A DNA stretch of 64,000 nt. Source: Prosopocoilus inquinatus. Its lineage: Eukaryota; Arthropoda; Insecta; Coleoptera; Lucanidae. A program made the position numbers and the translations under genes. Where the stretch lies: NCBI GenBank assembly GCA_036172665.1, contig CM069876.1:1860001-1924000 (forward strand), in the 5' to 3' direction. The notes beneath the pieces were generated by a model. That model did no database searches, was not told the origin of the DNA, and saw only the letters and a list, made by a program, of their open reading frames with translations. Shown piece by piece: positions 35,110 to 47,303 of this stretch (position 1 is the stretch's first letter; each line of letters starts with the position of its first letter).

Positions 35110-36955
35110 CTTTCAATTTTTTTTGCACTACAGTGTTTCAACGAGTTAAAGTAACATTTTACAGTGACATTTCTAATAAATCATTGTTTGTTGCCGTGGT
35201 ATCAAGCATTTGTTCTGTTCACCTAGGCTAACTATTCACTTTTCGGAGGAGAATGCATAAAAAGTTTTGAATCGTCGTATAAGTAAAGTACAACTAGGCC
35301 AACCAATATTAAAATTTCAATACAATTTTTCAATTAAATGCAACACTGGTTTTACTTGGTATATGCAATTTATAATGTTGGCAGTATTAAATTGCCGGAT
35401 TCTAGTTGAAGTGCTAAGGGTAGTGGTGCATATTGAACTGCATTGCCGTGTGTTAATTTTAAGGTCGGTATATATTTCATTGCAAGCTCGCACATTTAAA
35501 CTGGAAGTAATTGGCTGGTAAGTAGGCATGTGAGTAACACGGGGTGCAGATTGTATACATGTATTGTAAGCTCGTTGTTCTCTAGGATGGGGCGAAGGGT
35601 TATAATGGAACCTCCCTCGGCCCCCTGCTTAATCAATACCGGGGGCGCCCCGGCACTTGTACAGCCTCGCTTGCACCCTGATTGCTAATTTAATAATATG
35701 CACACCGCCAACTCTTGTTTAATATGCGGAATCAAATTTGTATAAGTTGTATTATCGCTGTTTGAAATGTGCGTTGGCAGTGCAGGCAACTTTTTAAAAA
35801 ACGCAAATATGGTAATCATGTAATGCCGACTTCGATCTTATTTCCGAATGCACAGGAGACTTATAATAAATACACGCGGGCAATAACTGCTCCATTATCG
35901 AAATGGGTTTCCATTTCTATAATTTTATGCGCGTTCGAATATCACGCGTTTCCACGATAATTTATAAACGAATCAAATATGCAAATAATAGATCTTGGCT
36001 ATATATTCATGTTTAATTTATGATAGTAATATTTACTTTACTTGATTATTTTCACAAGAGATGTACGATGAGCAAAAAATAATGATCTTGCGGCACGAAA
36101 TACTCTACTATATAACCACGGCCGGCAATCGGAATATTTAAAACTGGCGAATGCGTACCAGTGTTTATGTAATAAATTAAAACAAAGGGTGGTTTCCAGA
36201 GCGCAGGGCACAATAATTACTAATTATTAGTTAAATTGCGTGCTGCTTGTAATTATTCCCCCAAGTCAAAAATCGGGTTACGATATGTGGGTAGGCCGTT
36301 GATTATACACGACCATTTCGTTATTCCTTTCTCGAACGTTTAATTCCGTTCACATTTCCACACAAGAATAAAATTTTGTTCGATGTTCGAAGTTGTTGCA
36401 CTTTTATTATTCATTATGTGTTCACAATTTTCTATTTTCGTAAGAAACTTTAACAACCCTACCCAACGGTGGCTTTGCCTTGAATTACAAATAAAATAAC
36501 ATAAATACTAAACCTAACTATAGAATCGATAGTTTGTGAAACTGGAAATGATTTTAATCTTGAACTGGCAAATTATTATTTATATCATACTTTACGTAAA
36601 TATTAAACTTATCAGAAGAAGTATATTATTAAAGCAGGAGAAACTTTAATAGATACTGCAACCGTTTCAAATTTCTTCCGTAAATACAAATATGTTTCTA
36701 AATATTTAAGGAACAAAAAATAGAGAAAAAGTTGCACCATACAAATGTTTGTAGTTTTCAGGCAAAATAAGATAATAGTTTTGTTTAAGTACGACTATCT
36801 TCGGGTTTATTCTTTTGTCTTAATTTCAAGCCTCTAAATCATGCGCTGTATGGTATTTCGGCTGAATCTGCTAACTTATTAGCATTTGGTTTTCATTCCC
36901 GGCAGCGAAAATCCGTAAAATCAGTACAAATTTCTTTCCTTCAAGAAACTTGAAA
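35110..36955. other. Intergenic stretch with a GC-rich block
   Basis: No gene is recognised. 35540-35680 is GC-rich (for example ccgggggcgccccggcac at about 35639) and flanked by cggggtgca and tgcaccctg, which are loosely inverted. The plus strand is open for 84 codons at 35267-35521, without a known domain. Confidence 0.35.
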
Positions 36956-36959
36956 GGTA

Positions 36960-37340
36960 ACAGATTTAAGGTAGTTAATTTTTTAACTCCAAGAAAGAGG
37001 TAAAGTAGGTAATTTTTACTTCACTACCAGTACATGTTAAATGACTAAATGTAACTATTTATGCAATGGCGTTTAACAAATTTCGATGTATACTCTCACT
37101 TTATGTATGTAATGTACGTAGAACTTTACTGATGAGTGTTAAGATGTGACATTTTTCATTTCACCGGTGTCAAATAGTTTCACCTTCATATTAACTACTT
37201 CCGGTTCATCCAAAAAAGTGAAGAATACATTATTTTTAGTTGGAACTAACAAGACATGAGGTTTCAGTTTGTGAATTGCGAAGGAAATGACTTTATGCTT
37301 CCTAAAAGTTTTCTCTGTATACATATTTTACTTATCTTTC
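36960..37340 (+). repeat. Dispersed repeat family A, copy 1
   Basis: Related to 61615-61990 (same strand) and to 52130-52320 (opposite strand). Landmarks are gttaattttttaactccaag, gaggtaaagtaggtaattt, tttcacttcatg-like words, and gtgaagaatacatt followed by tttagtt and aggtttcagtttg. No coding is recognised. Confidence 0.65.
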
Positions 37341-37616
37341 GGTCTTTACTCGATATCGATGATTTTCTCTTTGATATATCAATTTTTTCTTTTCCGAAGA
37401 TAAGCTATAAAATTGCCATTTTTCAATTCATCAAACTAGTAAGCTTAAAAAGCATATTATTTACTGTGATGATCAAAAATATTATTAGGCCAAGAAATGA
37501 CGTTTGATATGATGGCTTTTGTGTCATATAGAGATGACAGTATCATGAACCAGGAACTGCAGGACAGATAATTTCTGTTACATTACAATACCGAGTGTCT
37601 CAGGGTGGGCGGCGAC

Positions 37617-37621
37617 CGGCG
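37617..37621. repeat. Target-site duplication CGGCG, left
   Basis: cggcg immediately precedes the left terminus and equals 40892-40896. Confidence 0.9.
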
Positions 37622-40600
37622 CACTATGGTGCCAAATGCAGTGTCGCTAGCCAAAAATCTGTAACTTCGCTATTTATTGATATATCGTTATCAAATTTTG
37701 TATTCATAATGAAAAAGGGTTAAAGTTTCATATGAGCAATGAAAAACCACAGAAACTTGAGTAATTTATTAAAAAAAATTAAAGATCTACGGAAACCTAA
37801 TTATTGGCAATTGCCGTGAACAGGAGACGCAAATTCTTATTAAAACTAATGCAAAAGAATATCAAATAGTAATATAATAATTATAGTAATGATTTTTACA
37901 ATAAAAAAATCAAAATCTGCACTAAAACATAATGAAAAAAGGTTATGAGTTTTATGGAAAATGAGAAGGAATAATTTTAATCTTCCAGTAAAGCTAATGC
38001 TTCGTCATCGAGATCTATGTGTTTTTGTGAAGATTGCTTTCTAATGCTTGTTATAAAGGGATCAGATGTACAGAGTAAATGATGAAAGACGTCTTCGTTT
38101 GTAGTTGATCTGCAACATTTTCTAGAATGATGTAGTCTGAATTTCTTATAATCTTTGTTTCGAGATTCTTGAGCATCTTCAGACAGCTGTACGAGAGGCA
38201 GAATGGCGTTATATCTGATTATGCTCTCTCCATGCATAGGAACCTTGTGCACTGAAGAGGGCATATAGTACCAATTGTACGTATTTACGTATAAATTAGC
38301 TGTAGTATGGGTATATTCACCAACTTTTTTGCATTTATTTTCATACCACCTGACATTGTCTGCAGTATTATATAAAATCTCTTAATCAATGTTTCATCTA
38401 CTGCAGTGATTTCAGATGTACGAGCATAATTCGCAAAGAATCTTCTTGCGGTATTTCCGTCATTACTATTTTCGCTGATTCGCCGAGGTTTGTCTATAAT
38501 CAAACCAAATTCGTTACGGGAACGTTCCTGCACAAGTTGTTTCTTCACTGATTTTTGTTTCTTATTGTCCTCTGTAGTAACAGACCATTTTTGGAATGAT
38601 AAGTTGTATGATATATGAAGAATTAATTCCATAAACCTAATCCAAGCATGCGTGAGTGAGTTGAGAGTTGAAAGTTCAAATCGCAATGTTTCTTCTCGTT
38701 CTGGCCTTCGACGTGTAAGATCATTCATTTCTGTAGGTTTTGCTAAACAAACATTACACGTGGCACTTGATGGTGTATTTGTTAAAACTTGAACCACTTT
38801 TCCATCTATCATAGTAAAATATAAGATGTGTTTTACAGAATACAATTTTTCGTTGAGTTCTATGCAAGAAGATGTTAATGCAAGAATTTGTAAATCAATT
38901 TCCTCCACTACACTTCTAGTTTTCTTAGGAGTTTCTGTTGCACACTCTATAAGAATAGGGCGACAAAAGCGGACTTATGAAGGTGTACGATTTTCCCATA
39001 CAACACTGCTATTTGTTTCGTTAATAAGCTTCAGTGGTACAAGTGAGGATATTAATAGATTTGAATCTGATATTAGTTGACTTTCGCCTGACGAAATTGA
39101 CCAGAAGAGCCGTCAACTCCCCATTTACTGTTTAAAATCAATTGTGTATCCTCGTCTAGATTAAGGGAATAGGGAATGCAGCATTAATAATCTCTTAGCC
39201 GTGTGATTTAAAAGAGATTGTAATTTTACTTTGACACTTATATCAGTTACCTCGACATGATCCGGATAACATGCTTTCTTAATTTCCAATATTAGCTTAT
39301 AAGACGGGAGTAACGGAAGACTTTTGCTTATCATGCAGCTTCTGAGGTATTCGTATTCGACTTTTTGTTAAATCTAAATCCAGAAATAAAGCTAAAGCTC
39401 CGTCGTGTGAATAAGGTACTACAAATATTTTTTCTTCTACTAAATTTTCGTGTAATATATTTAAATCTTCGGGTGAGGAGGGCGTACCTTATCAACCACG
39501 GCAGAATGCTTCAATTCTCCAAGCGACCGCAATCCTTGTATATAAAAATGATGAATTTGCTCTAGTCCAGATTCCCTAAACAGTTTAATTGCTTTTCTAC
39601 GTTTGCTTCTCTCCGCCGAAAATTCATATTCCTTACAAGGTCGTCCTCGTTTACTTTCTGAAGATGTAGAGGGTAAATTTTCTTCATCAAACTGCACTGT
39701 CATATCTTTGGTGATCCAATCAGTATTTCTTAGCAGAAATTTGTCCTTGGTCCTTCCAGCTCCATTCCACCTTTGCTTAAATTGTGGTAGAATATACTTC
39801 TAAATTTTGACAATCACGCAAATGAAATTTGCTTCACTGAGATTAGGAAATTTTTCTTGTATGTAATGCTCTGCCGTAGATATATGCTTTCCGTGCTCCA
39901 TGAAAGCAATACATAATTCTTGTTTATTGATGGTTATAGAATTCATTTTTCACGTGTTTGATTGCAATATAACAACACATATCACAACTGGCTTCGACAA
40001 AGTGATTTACAAAGTTTCAGTTTTCGTCAAAGCCTTTGATATGTATAAAACCTCAAGAAAATTATCAGTGCTTGTTCAATAATAGATAATATTTTCGACA
40101 CCAAGTAGATATTGCGGATAATTGTTATTTTACATATTGTTGATTGATAAAAAATAATAATAATTGTGGTCAACCTTAATTTCCGTGAAAACAACTTTTT
40201 TGATTTCAATAAAAGTTAGCGGTCTATGGTTAACCCTAGGTCAAATTTATAATAAAAAACATAGAAAACTATTTGTTCTTATCACTAAATAATATTTGCT
40301 CACATATAAATGTTTAAAAGTGTAAATAACGGGCAATTACGTTAGAAAACAGTAATCCAACCTCTCCTCGAACTTTTCTCGTTTTCACATAGAATTGCAT
40401 TGAAATGCAGTATAAATTTTATTGCATTTTGTAGACAATTAAACGAGCTTCCATATGTGCTAGAGAAATTGACTGGGAAAAACCCTGCTAATAGTTAAAA
40501 GTTTACTCGAAGTTATTTTTAAAAATTTTAGTAATGTGTTTAATCAAATAATTCTAGCGAATTAATGAATACACTTGAAACATCAATAATTTATTTTTAT

Positions 40601-40891
40601 GTAGTAGGAAGAGCGGCCATTTTAGTAATATGAAATAAGTTGCAAAAAGTTAGCGCAATATAGGTATATTTTATTGTGTTATGGAAGCATGCGCGCCGGG
40701 ATTCTTCACCGGTAACGAAACGGTCAACTTTGAGGGTGCATAGCATAATTATTAAAGCTTCAAATCATAAAATATTTGGTTAAACAAAACTTCAATTTAT
40801 CTACTTTATGATACAAATAATTTGTATCATGTAGGATGATATTCCGAAAATGCATTTTTGGCCAACGCTTACAAGGAGCGGGACCACAGTG
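37622..40891 (-). mobile_element. Transib-type (RAG1-like) DNA transposon, full length but mutated
   Basis: Both ends can be defined. The left end reads cactatggtgccaaatgcag and the reverse complement of the right end reads cactgtggtcccgctccttg. Both are followed by a shared gccaaaaat block. The 5-bp sequence cggcg lies directly outside each end (37617-37621 and 40892-40896). Termini starting CACWRTG, 5-bp duplications and the CGNCG target preference are known features of the Transib superfamily, the relatives of RAG1. The transposase is on the minus strand (37977-39901). About 990 bp of non-coding or unrecognised DNA separates the start codon from the right end. The length of 3270 bp suits a full-length copy. 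Confidence 0.9.
37977..39901 (-). pseudogene. Transib/RAG1-like transposase, broken
   Basis: Minus-strand coding remnant from ATG at 39901-39899 (MEHGKHISTAEHYIQEKF) to a stop at 37979-37977. Landmarks in order are RGRPCKEYEFSAERSKRR (basic, 39650 region), KWGVDGSSGQ (about 39120) with the presumed first catalytic Asp, RFCRPI, TMIDGK with CNVCLAKP (CxxC), STLNSLTHAWIRFMELIL, NDGNTARRFF, QESRNKDYKKFR (presumed catalytic Glu, codon 38168-38166), and HHLLCTSDPF (His pair). In RAG1 the matching parts are the CDGM Asp, the CxxC, the NGNFARKL block, ESGNKLFRRFR and HHWLYTS. I could not place the second Asp with confidence. Lesions are TAG at 39802-39800, frame changes near 39465, 39355 and 38335, and a stop between the GVDG and RFCRPI parts. 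Not functional as read. Confidence 0.88.
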
Positions 40892-40896
40892 CGGCG
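40892..40896. repeat. Target-site duplication CGGCG, right
   Basis: cggcg immediately follows the right terminus (accacagtg) and equals 37617-37621. Confidence 0.9.
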
Positions 40897-41790
40897 GTAT
40901 ATAGCTAACCGTAATACCTAAAGCTCGACCTGCAGCTTCGGGAGAAAAAAAAGTTATAGTTAAAGTGACCAAGAGAAATTCAAAGAAAAGATTTTTAAAA
41001 AGAAAAACATACAAAACTTTAAGAAATACGCAAAACGAAAAGAAAATACCGACTGTGTACTTGTAAAAATTAAATGCTACTACAATTATCTTAATGGATA
41101 CGTTAGGGCAAACTTTCAATACTGTCTGAGACAAAACACTTTCCTTTAAATTTATTTCTTTACTTTATAATTTCATAATTTTGTATACGTATTCAATTAA
41201 AATAATAAAACTCGAATGCAATTAGATTTATAACCACAAAGAAGTATTTTTTTAAAAACAAAAATGGTTAAAGGATCCTTCGAACTGAGTGCATTATTAT
41301 TTACCTTCGAGTTATTTGTCTTCAAAAGATTTTACTCCTGCGTGACTCGGGAAATCGTTGCCAATGAAAACCGTACCTACTGCAAGCAACACCGACTGGT
41401 TAAGCAGTATTTTATCCTCCACACAATTCATGACGTGCAAGTGTTATCACAAATCCTGATCGAAGAGTTTCATTATTCCGTCCCTCATTAATCAAACCGG
41501 GCCCATGCGTAAATTTAAAAATCTCGTTAACGAAATAACTCTTGCGTCGTATTTATTGTGAATTTAAATTCGGTATGTTCTGGCCGACGCGAAGGGGTTG
41601 GCGGATTTAGGCGGGGGTGTATGTATGCATGCACCGTGTTTTTCCCTGTCCCACCGCACCTCGTACGATAAAACGCACATTTCGAATGGTAAAATGCAAC
41701 TTTAATTAAATAGGTTCGTTCGACACTTATACGTATTTTGATACATACCTATCAGAACACCCTATTTTTCATTATAACAGTCATTACGTG
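40897..41790. other. Intergenic stretch, no gene recognised
   Basis: One plus-strand open frame of 75 codons (41264-41491) lacks a known domain. Nothing else stands out. Confidence 0.35.
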
Positions 41791-42672
41791 CAGAGTTGGG
41801 AGTATCTTGAAGAATAAAGATCCTAGCTGCTTTTTCAGATACAAGATAGTATCTTGTATTTAAATACATTCTTGCAAAAGTAAATTATCTACTAAATAAA
41901 GATTATTTCAAAAGGTATTTTTATCTCATATTTAAATAAAGTAATGTAGATACTAATAAAGCATTTTAAGTACCCTTAAAGTATTATAAATACTAACAAA
42001 GTCTTTTAAACACTAATAAAATATTTTAAATACTAATAAAATATTTAAAAGCATTTAAGGTACTAAACAGTATTTAGAATATCTATCGATCGTTGTGAGA
42101 TAGTGTCAGGAAATCGGCAAAAAAATCACTGTGGCGAAATTACAGGCTACATTAAATTGTTTACTGCATTTTGCTTCCTTTTAGAAGTAATTATTATCAT
42201 TAACAGTTATACATCTATCACAAAGTCACAACAGCACTTAACTGAAGTAAATGTAAAATATTAATTGGTATGGAATTCAAAGATTGTTTATTTTTGGTTA
42301 ATTTTGTGTTGATCAGCTAATTAACTTTCGTTTTTATTTATAAACAAAATTGGCACGGTTTTTCTGTTTTTCTCTTCATATTGAATGGCATATTATTCTG
42401 TATCAAAAGCCTTAAATTGAAAGGGCCCTTAATTTTGTTGCTATGGTTAAAGTTTAAAGCACCTAAACTTTAACAGTATGTTACAGAATCTTCCCTATAG
42501 AAAGGAAAATGTGTAGGACAAGAAGAAATACCTTTTTTTTTCAAAGAATCTTAGATGCTATGGTATCCTTGTATCTCGAATACTTTTATGTTGAGTATCC
42601 TTTTAAAAAGTATCTTCAGGTATATTTACAAAAGTATTTTGTATTTAAATAATGTTCAACAGTATCTTTCCC
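41791..42672. mobile_element. hAT-like non-autonomous element with eroded right end
   Basis: The left end cagagttgggagtatcttga is of hAT type. The right end, read in reverse complement, is gggaaagatactgttgaac and lacks the outermost bases. Outside the left end stands attacgtg, and outside the right end acgtg, so about seven terminal bases and three duplication bases appear deleted. The interior contains many copies of aatactaataaaatatttt and of AAGTATCTT words in both orientations, like hAT subterminal repeats. No transposase is seen. Confidence 0.65.
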
Positions 42673-42679
42673 ACGTGAA

Positions 42680-44740
42680 CCTATGTCCTCCCTACTTCTT
42701 CGTTAAAATTTGAAGCTCAGTATTTATAAAGCTCAAAAGTCACAATGTTGTAAAGTTTTGTAAAGTACAATTAATGAGGTATTTCTACATCGAACAAATC
42801 ATGGAGGAAACACATAAAATGCCTGAGAATGTAGGGGATTTGGGAATGTCGCCGTTATTTGAGTGCTAATTGCCTTGCGATGTAGTACGGATTTAAGTTA
42901 AAATTTTCTTTAATTGTCCAAGAAAACTTAATACATAATGGTATATTTTTGCATAAATGGGTTCCAAGAAATTGCCGCGTATTTAAAGTATTTGTGGCAA
43001 AATGTTGTTTTTGTATAAAGGATCGGAGATGGAAATACATTAAAATTTAAATTTTTGTACACCGACGTCATAATTTGCATCTCATTATGCCGTACCAAGC
43101 ATACAACGTGCATTATGAATGTTTATTTATGAATTATGTAAAATAAGTCTTTAGAGCTTAAGTTTATTGTAATATATTAGATAAAATATCGCGCAAGGAT
43201 TCACGACGACGGCCGACGTCGGTGCTTTATAAACGACATTTCCTTCTGCGTCGTTCATTTTTTATTTCTCCAGTAATCTCTGTATTTAAAATATGCAAAT
43301 TTGTATATTGTTTTCTCCTTTTTTTCTTCTCACTGAAAACACATCAAATTTTACCTACACTGTAAAAACAAATTTCGATGCTGATAACAGAAAGTTATTA
43401 AGTACTTCCTGCAGACAATTCAGTTTTACTTTTTTTAATGTCTGAAATTTGTTTATAAATAATATTTTAAGAAATTTGGAAAAATGGAATAACCATGAAC
43501 CGTTTTGCTCTTGAAATGGAAATAAATTGAATATCATTTTTAGTATTTCTAGAAAGTAAATTTACACTAAACATTGAAATAATACTTTTCCCTTGTAATA
43601 TATTACGGAAATTTGTTTGTTTAATCCTGTGCTGGTTACTGTAGGACCTTATTTAATTTGGTGGAAATTTACCGTGTATTTATGGAAAAGCATTTCCTTT
43701 AATAATGCGCCAGTGAAATCTACATATTTTAAGTAAATGAAAAATCGATGGCTGTAAAAAAAACTCTACGCGTTATTTTTTATACTCATTTCAGTTTAGA
43801 AGTTTTTACGAATTCGCTCTGAAGAGTTTTTACGGTGCAGGTGCGACTCTCCAGAAAATATCGGACTTTCGCCGAGGCAACATTAATGAAAATAGATTTT
43901 ACTCGCATTTATATTGACACGAATTGAGTGTACTGAGGAACCCGAATATATTTAAATTAAATTCGACTGTTGAGCCCCGCACTTTTCTAGTCGTTTATTT
44001 TCAAGGGACTCTAGCGCCCCGTTCGAGAAGGGCGAGATTTTCAGCGTTCGGTTTAACTTAAACACCGAGCGCAACATTCTTCAGTTCCTCCCCGTAATTT
44101 CCAAGAAAACACTATAAATAACAATATAAATATATTAAGTCTAATGCTTTAGTTCGAGCCATAAATATTACACGCGGTTATCTACCGCGCTATTACTCGA
44201 AACGGAGAAAACCTTTCTCAGAAAACTAATATTTCTCCGCAGATTAAATTAAATCAAAAGCTCGAAGCTCGGCTCTTACCCTATCCCGAATATAATATAA
44301 TATCTCAACCTATCCACGTAAATACTTTTTCTTCATTTCGAGCGAATTAAACTAAATTGAAATACGCCGGTATTAACTTATTGCTTTTTACTTTAGTCCG
44401 ATTTCAAATAATTGCTTTTATGTTCGGTCGGGTTGAGATCTATACCGACTACGTACAGAAATTATTTATTTACCAATTTCACCGTGAAACCTATGGGCAC
44501 AGATTAAAATATATATCCGTATTATTCCCGCGTCAACAATTTCATCTTCTGCCTTTCTGTTCAATACCAACGGCGCAAATTAAAACCGCGCAAAACGTAA
44601 AAATCTCTAACGAATAAATTTGTAATTTTTAGAATGGAATAACTTTTCTCCACGACTGAATGTAATAATTCCGAAATCATTGAGATAGAATATTTATTTT
44701 AAAATACTTGCTTCTTATGTGTTTTGCATGCATTTTTATT
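42680..44740. other. AT-rich intergenic stretch, no gene seen
   Basis: No recognisable gene. A short GC-rich palindromic patch (cgacggccgacgtcgg) lies at about 43206-43221. 43900-44100 is slightly GC-richer. Confidence 0.4.
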
Positions 44741-44743
44741 CTA

Positions 44744-45500
44744 CAGCGTGTCCACAGATTTTCTGCAATGGTAGAGTGACATATAATGTTGGTGTATTCT
44801 TAATTGTTTTAAGCATTTCCTTTGTTAAAAAGTTGAAACCGCAATTAAATTGGCCTTATAAATTACACAAAATTTTTTATTAGTTTTTAATACTGGAAAA
44901 AATGTAATCCCCATCCACCTCTACGCACTTTTCTACCCTGTCCCTAAATTCCATATACACGTTTGTTAATGTTTCAAGTTCAATTTCTCTAATTACCGTT
45001 GGTATTCTTTCATTTAAAATTTTTGAATTTGTACCATGACCAATGTATTGGTCTAAAATGTCCGATCCATCTTCCAGGCAAATGGTCATCAAGCTACCCT
45101 TTAATTAAATGTGTGGAACGTGCAGGACATCCATCCTGTCGAAAATAAATGTTTTCCAAACTCACAGCTGCCAGTAATGGCAAACACCAGTTGCACCAAA
45201 CACTTAAGGTCAGCTTAACTTTAAGCACCGCTTAGAATGTGATTTACTGAATGTTGTATAACCTCAAATGTCACAATATAAGCAGTACTTAAAATTAAGC
45301 TCGACTTAAGTGTTTGGTGCAACCGGCCATAAGTAAGCATGTTTTCTGTATTTAAAGCCATAAACGAGGCAGTTCGTGAACTTTTCTATCTATTTGTAGG
45401 TTTTAACGCAAGCAATTTTTTTTATAAAGAATAACTTTTTTCCATAAAACGTAATATAAAAAAGTTTTTCCTCTATTGTAGAAAATCCGTGGACAGAGTG
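44744..45500 (-). mobile_element. Tc1/mariner-superfamily element with internally deleted transposase
   Basis: The left end cagcgtgtccacagattttc and the reverse complement of the right end (cactctgtccacggattttc) form TIRs of about 26 bp. TA flanks both (44742-44743 and 45501-45502). The minus strand holds a transposase remnant: NIYFRQDGCPARSTHLIK (second catalytic Asp region), GRWIGHFRPIHW, then a jump over the expected PRSPDL...DYFLW part into NERIPTVIREIELETLTNVY and KCVEVDG. The joint matches that in the copy at 17676. A separate MITE (45187-45325) sits inside. The element cannot supply its own transposase. Confidence 0.8.
45187..45325. mobile_element. 139-bp MITE nested in the Tc1-like element
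   Basis: The left arm ccagttgcaccaaacactta and the right arm (reverse complement ccggttgcaccaaacactta) continue inward through agcttaaYtttaag, giving TIRs of about 38 bp. It interrupts the transposase remnant near its N-terminal side, so it inserted after the host element. Confidence 0.8.
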
Positions 45501-45502
45501 TA

Positions 45503-46960
45503 TAACAAGTAACAGAATATTATTCCATAATCATACACAACGAAATACGGAGAATGCTTGGATTTCAAAAGTTTGAGTGTCAGAGATATATATGCGTCGT
45601 CCTAGTTGTTTGGAGACAAGTTAGTATAAATACTAATACAATATAATAGAAATGTTTCAATAAAAAACTTGTTTTGTGTTCAAATTTAGTTATTTTTGTT
45701 ACTCGGTTAGGATGAAAATTCGATCTACGACTAGTTCTACTCGCATTGAAGTTTCATTCTAACCTTGTTGCAGAATATACTAGTATACAGGGTGTTGCGT
45801 AACGGTGGGTGTGGACTGTATTTTGCTGGATTTATGTGATTTTTCTTCGATTCCGTTACCAGGATAATGTTGGAATAATAGAACACAAGTCACTTAGCAC
45901 AATTTAATTAATATAATTAATACTATTTTAAAAACACGAATATAATAAATTTGTTTGATTATAAAAATTACGAACAAAGACACAGTGTCTGAATGATGTA
46001 CAATTTGTATGTTGTGTAACGTCTACAAACTATTGTATGAAAAGGTGTTAAGTTGAAAGGCGTTACAGAATATATACGGTGCCAAAGAGGGGAAGGAATA
46101 GGAAATAAGTGGAAATAATACGAAGTGGTTCATAGAAAATTAATAAAATAAAAAATTAGGGTGAAGTGGTTGCTTGTGTGGCATTCGGGAATTTCGAGAA
46201 AGTTCGGATGTCTATCGGAGAGGAAGAATCGTGATTATGTTGACGGTCGCTTGTTAATGTAATCGTGGAATTTAGGTAAAGACACCTTCCGCGAAAGTGG
46301 CGAGTGAAAAAAACGTCTAATCATATATTAGGGTTGAAGAATGCAGGGCAAATGCATTCTATGTATTGCACGTGTTTCTACGTTACGTAGAAACCAATAA
46401 AATTATGAGAGCGAACCGAACACAGGGCGTACTTTTATGACGAGTCAAACGTCAAGGGCTAGTTTCTCACGCCGAAACACGAAGAAAGAAAACAAAAGGA
46501 AAAACTTAATACTTTACACGAGAGGCAATAATCAAAGAAGTTTTTTGAAGCTGCTCAAGCTGATTGTTTCATCAAATTTTGGAAATAAATCAGAATGAAT
46601 ATTCAAGTAGATTGGATTTTTTAAAAGAAATATCTTTTTAGCCGATGTATTTCAAATTTAGTAAAGTTTTTAACTTAATATTTGTTGCGTAGTATGTACT
46701 ATTATTTAGTCTTACCAGGAATACAAAAATATTAAGAAAGACTTTTCTAGTTTCTGAGTAATTTTAGATAAATGGTAGTAGGGAGCGTATTTCTCAGGAA
46801 AACAAAAAAAATAAAATATCTCAGTATCCATTGCATTTTGTATAATGCATATTATGGTGAAATCAATTGCAAATAAACCCTATTAGCACGCCTTCAAAGA
46901 AATGCTTCGACTTACCGGTCAACCTGTGCAATATATAGTTAAAAAACATCGAAACTACAA
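45503..46960. other. Unclassified stretch with small hairpins
   Basis: ggttaggatgaaaattc faces gaagtttcattctaacc at 45707-45763. agaatgca pairs with tgcattct at 46338-46360. gtttctacg pairs with cgtagaaac across tta at 46374-46394. From 45796 (cagggtgttgcgtaacggtg) the composition is more mixed up to about 46500, which could be a solo LTR or other repeat, but I could not define ends. No coding is seen. Confidence 0.3.
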
Positions 46961-47181
46961 TTCAGTTCAGAGGGAAGAATACATGCATGTCATATACGGA
47001 ACTCATCTGTTTAAAATAATTGTACTACGGTAATCAACACTATGCGAATCGAAAATACATCATTAAATCAAATTCAAATACGAAATTAATAGTAGTGTTG
47101 ATTAACGCAGTGCAATTATTTTAAACAGACAACTTCCGTATATGACGTGCATGTATTCTTTCCTGACTTGAACGAATTGAA
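46961..47181. repeat. About 220-bp hairpin with 85-bp arms
   Basis: Arm blocks agaatacatgcatgtcatat, acggaact, ctgtttaaaataattg and taatcaacact on the left recur in reverse complement on the right (agaatacatgcacgtcatat and so on). The loop is about 45-50 bp. Mismatches are few. It could be a foldback MITE or a hairpin-RNA source. Confidence 0.8.
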
Positions 47182-47303
47182 CATTACAAGTTTATTATCA
47201 CGAGCACACAGTGGTTCGTTTGGCCACTCCAGCTTTAAAAAATTACTTTTCGTTCTTCTGTATTCTTTTGTTCATAAATAGTATTTTGAAATAATAATTT
47301 ATA

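Noticed and set aside
45796..46500. Possible solo LTR
   Set aside because: Neither clear TG...CA ends nor a flanking duplication could be set.
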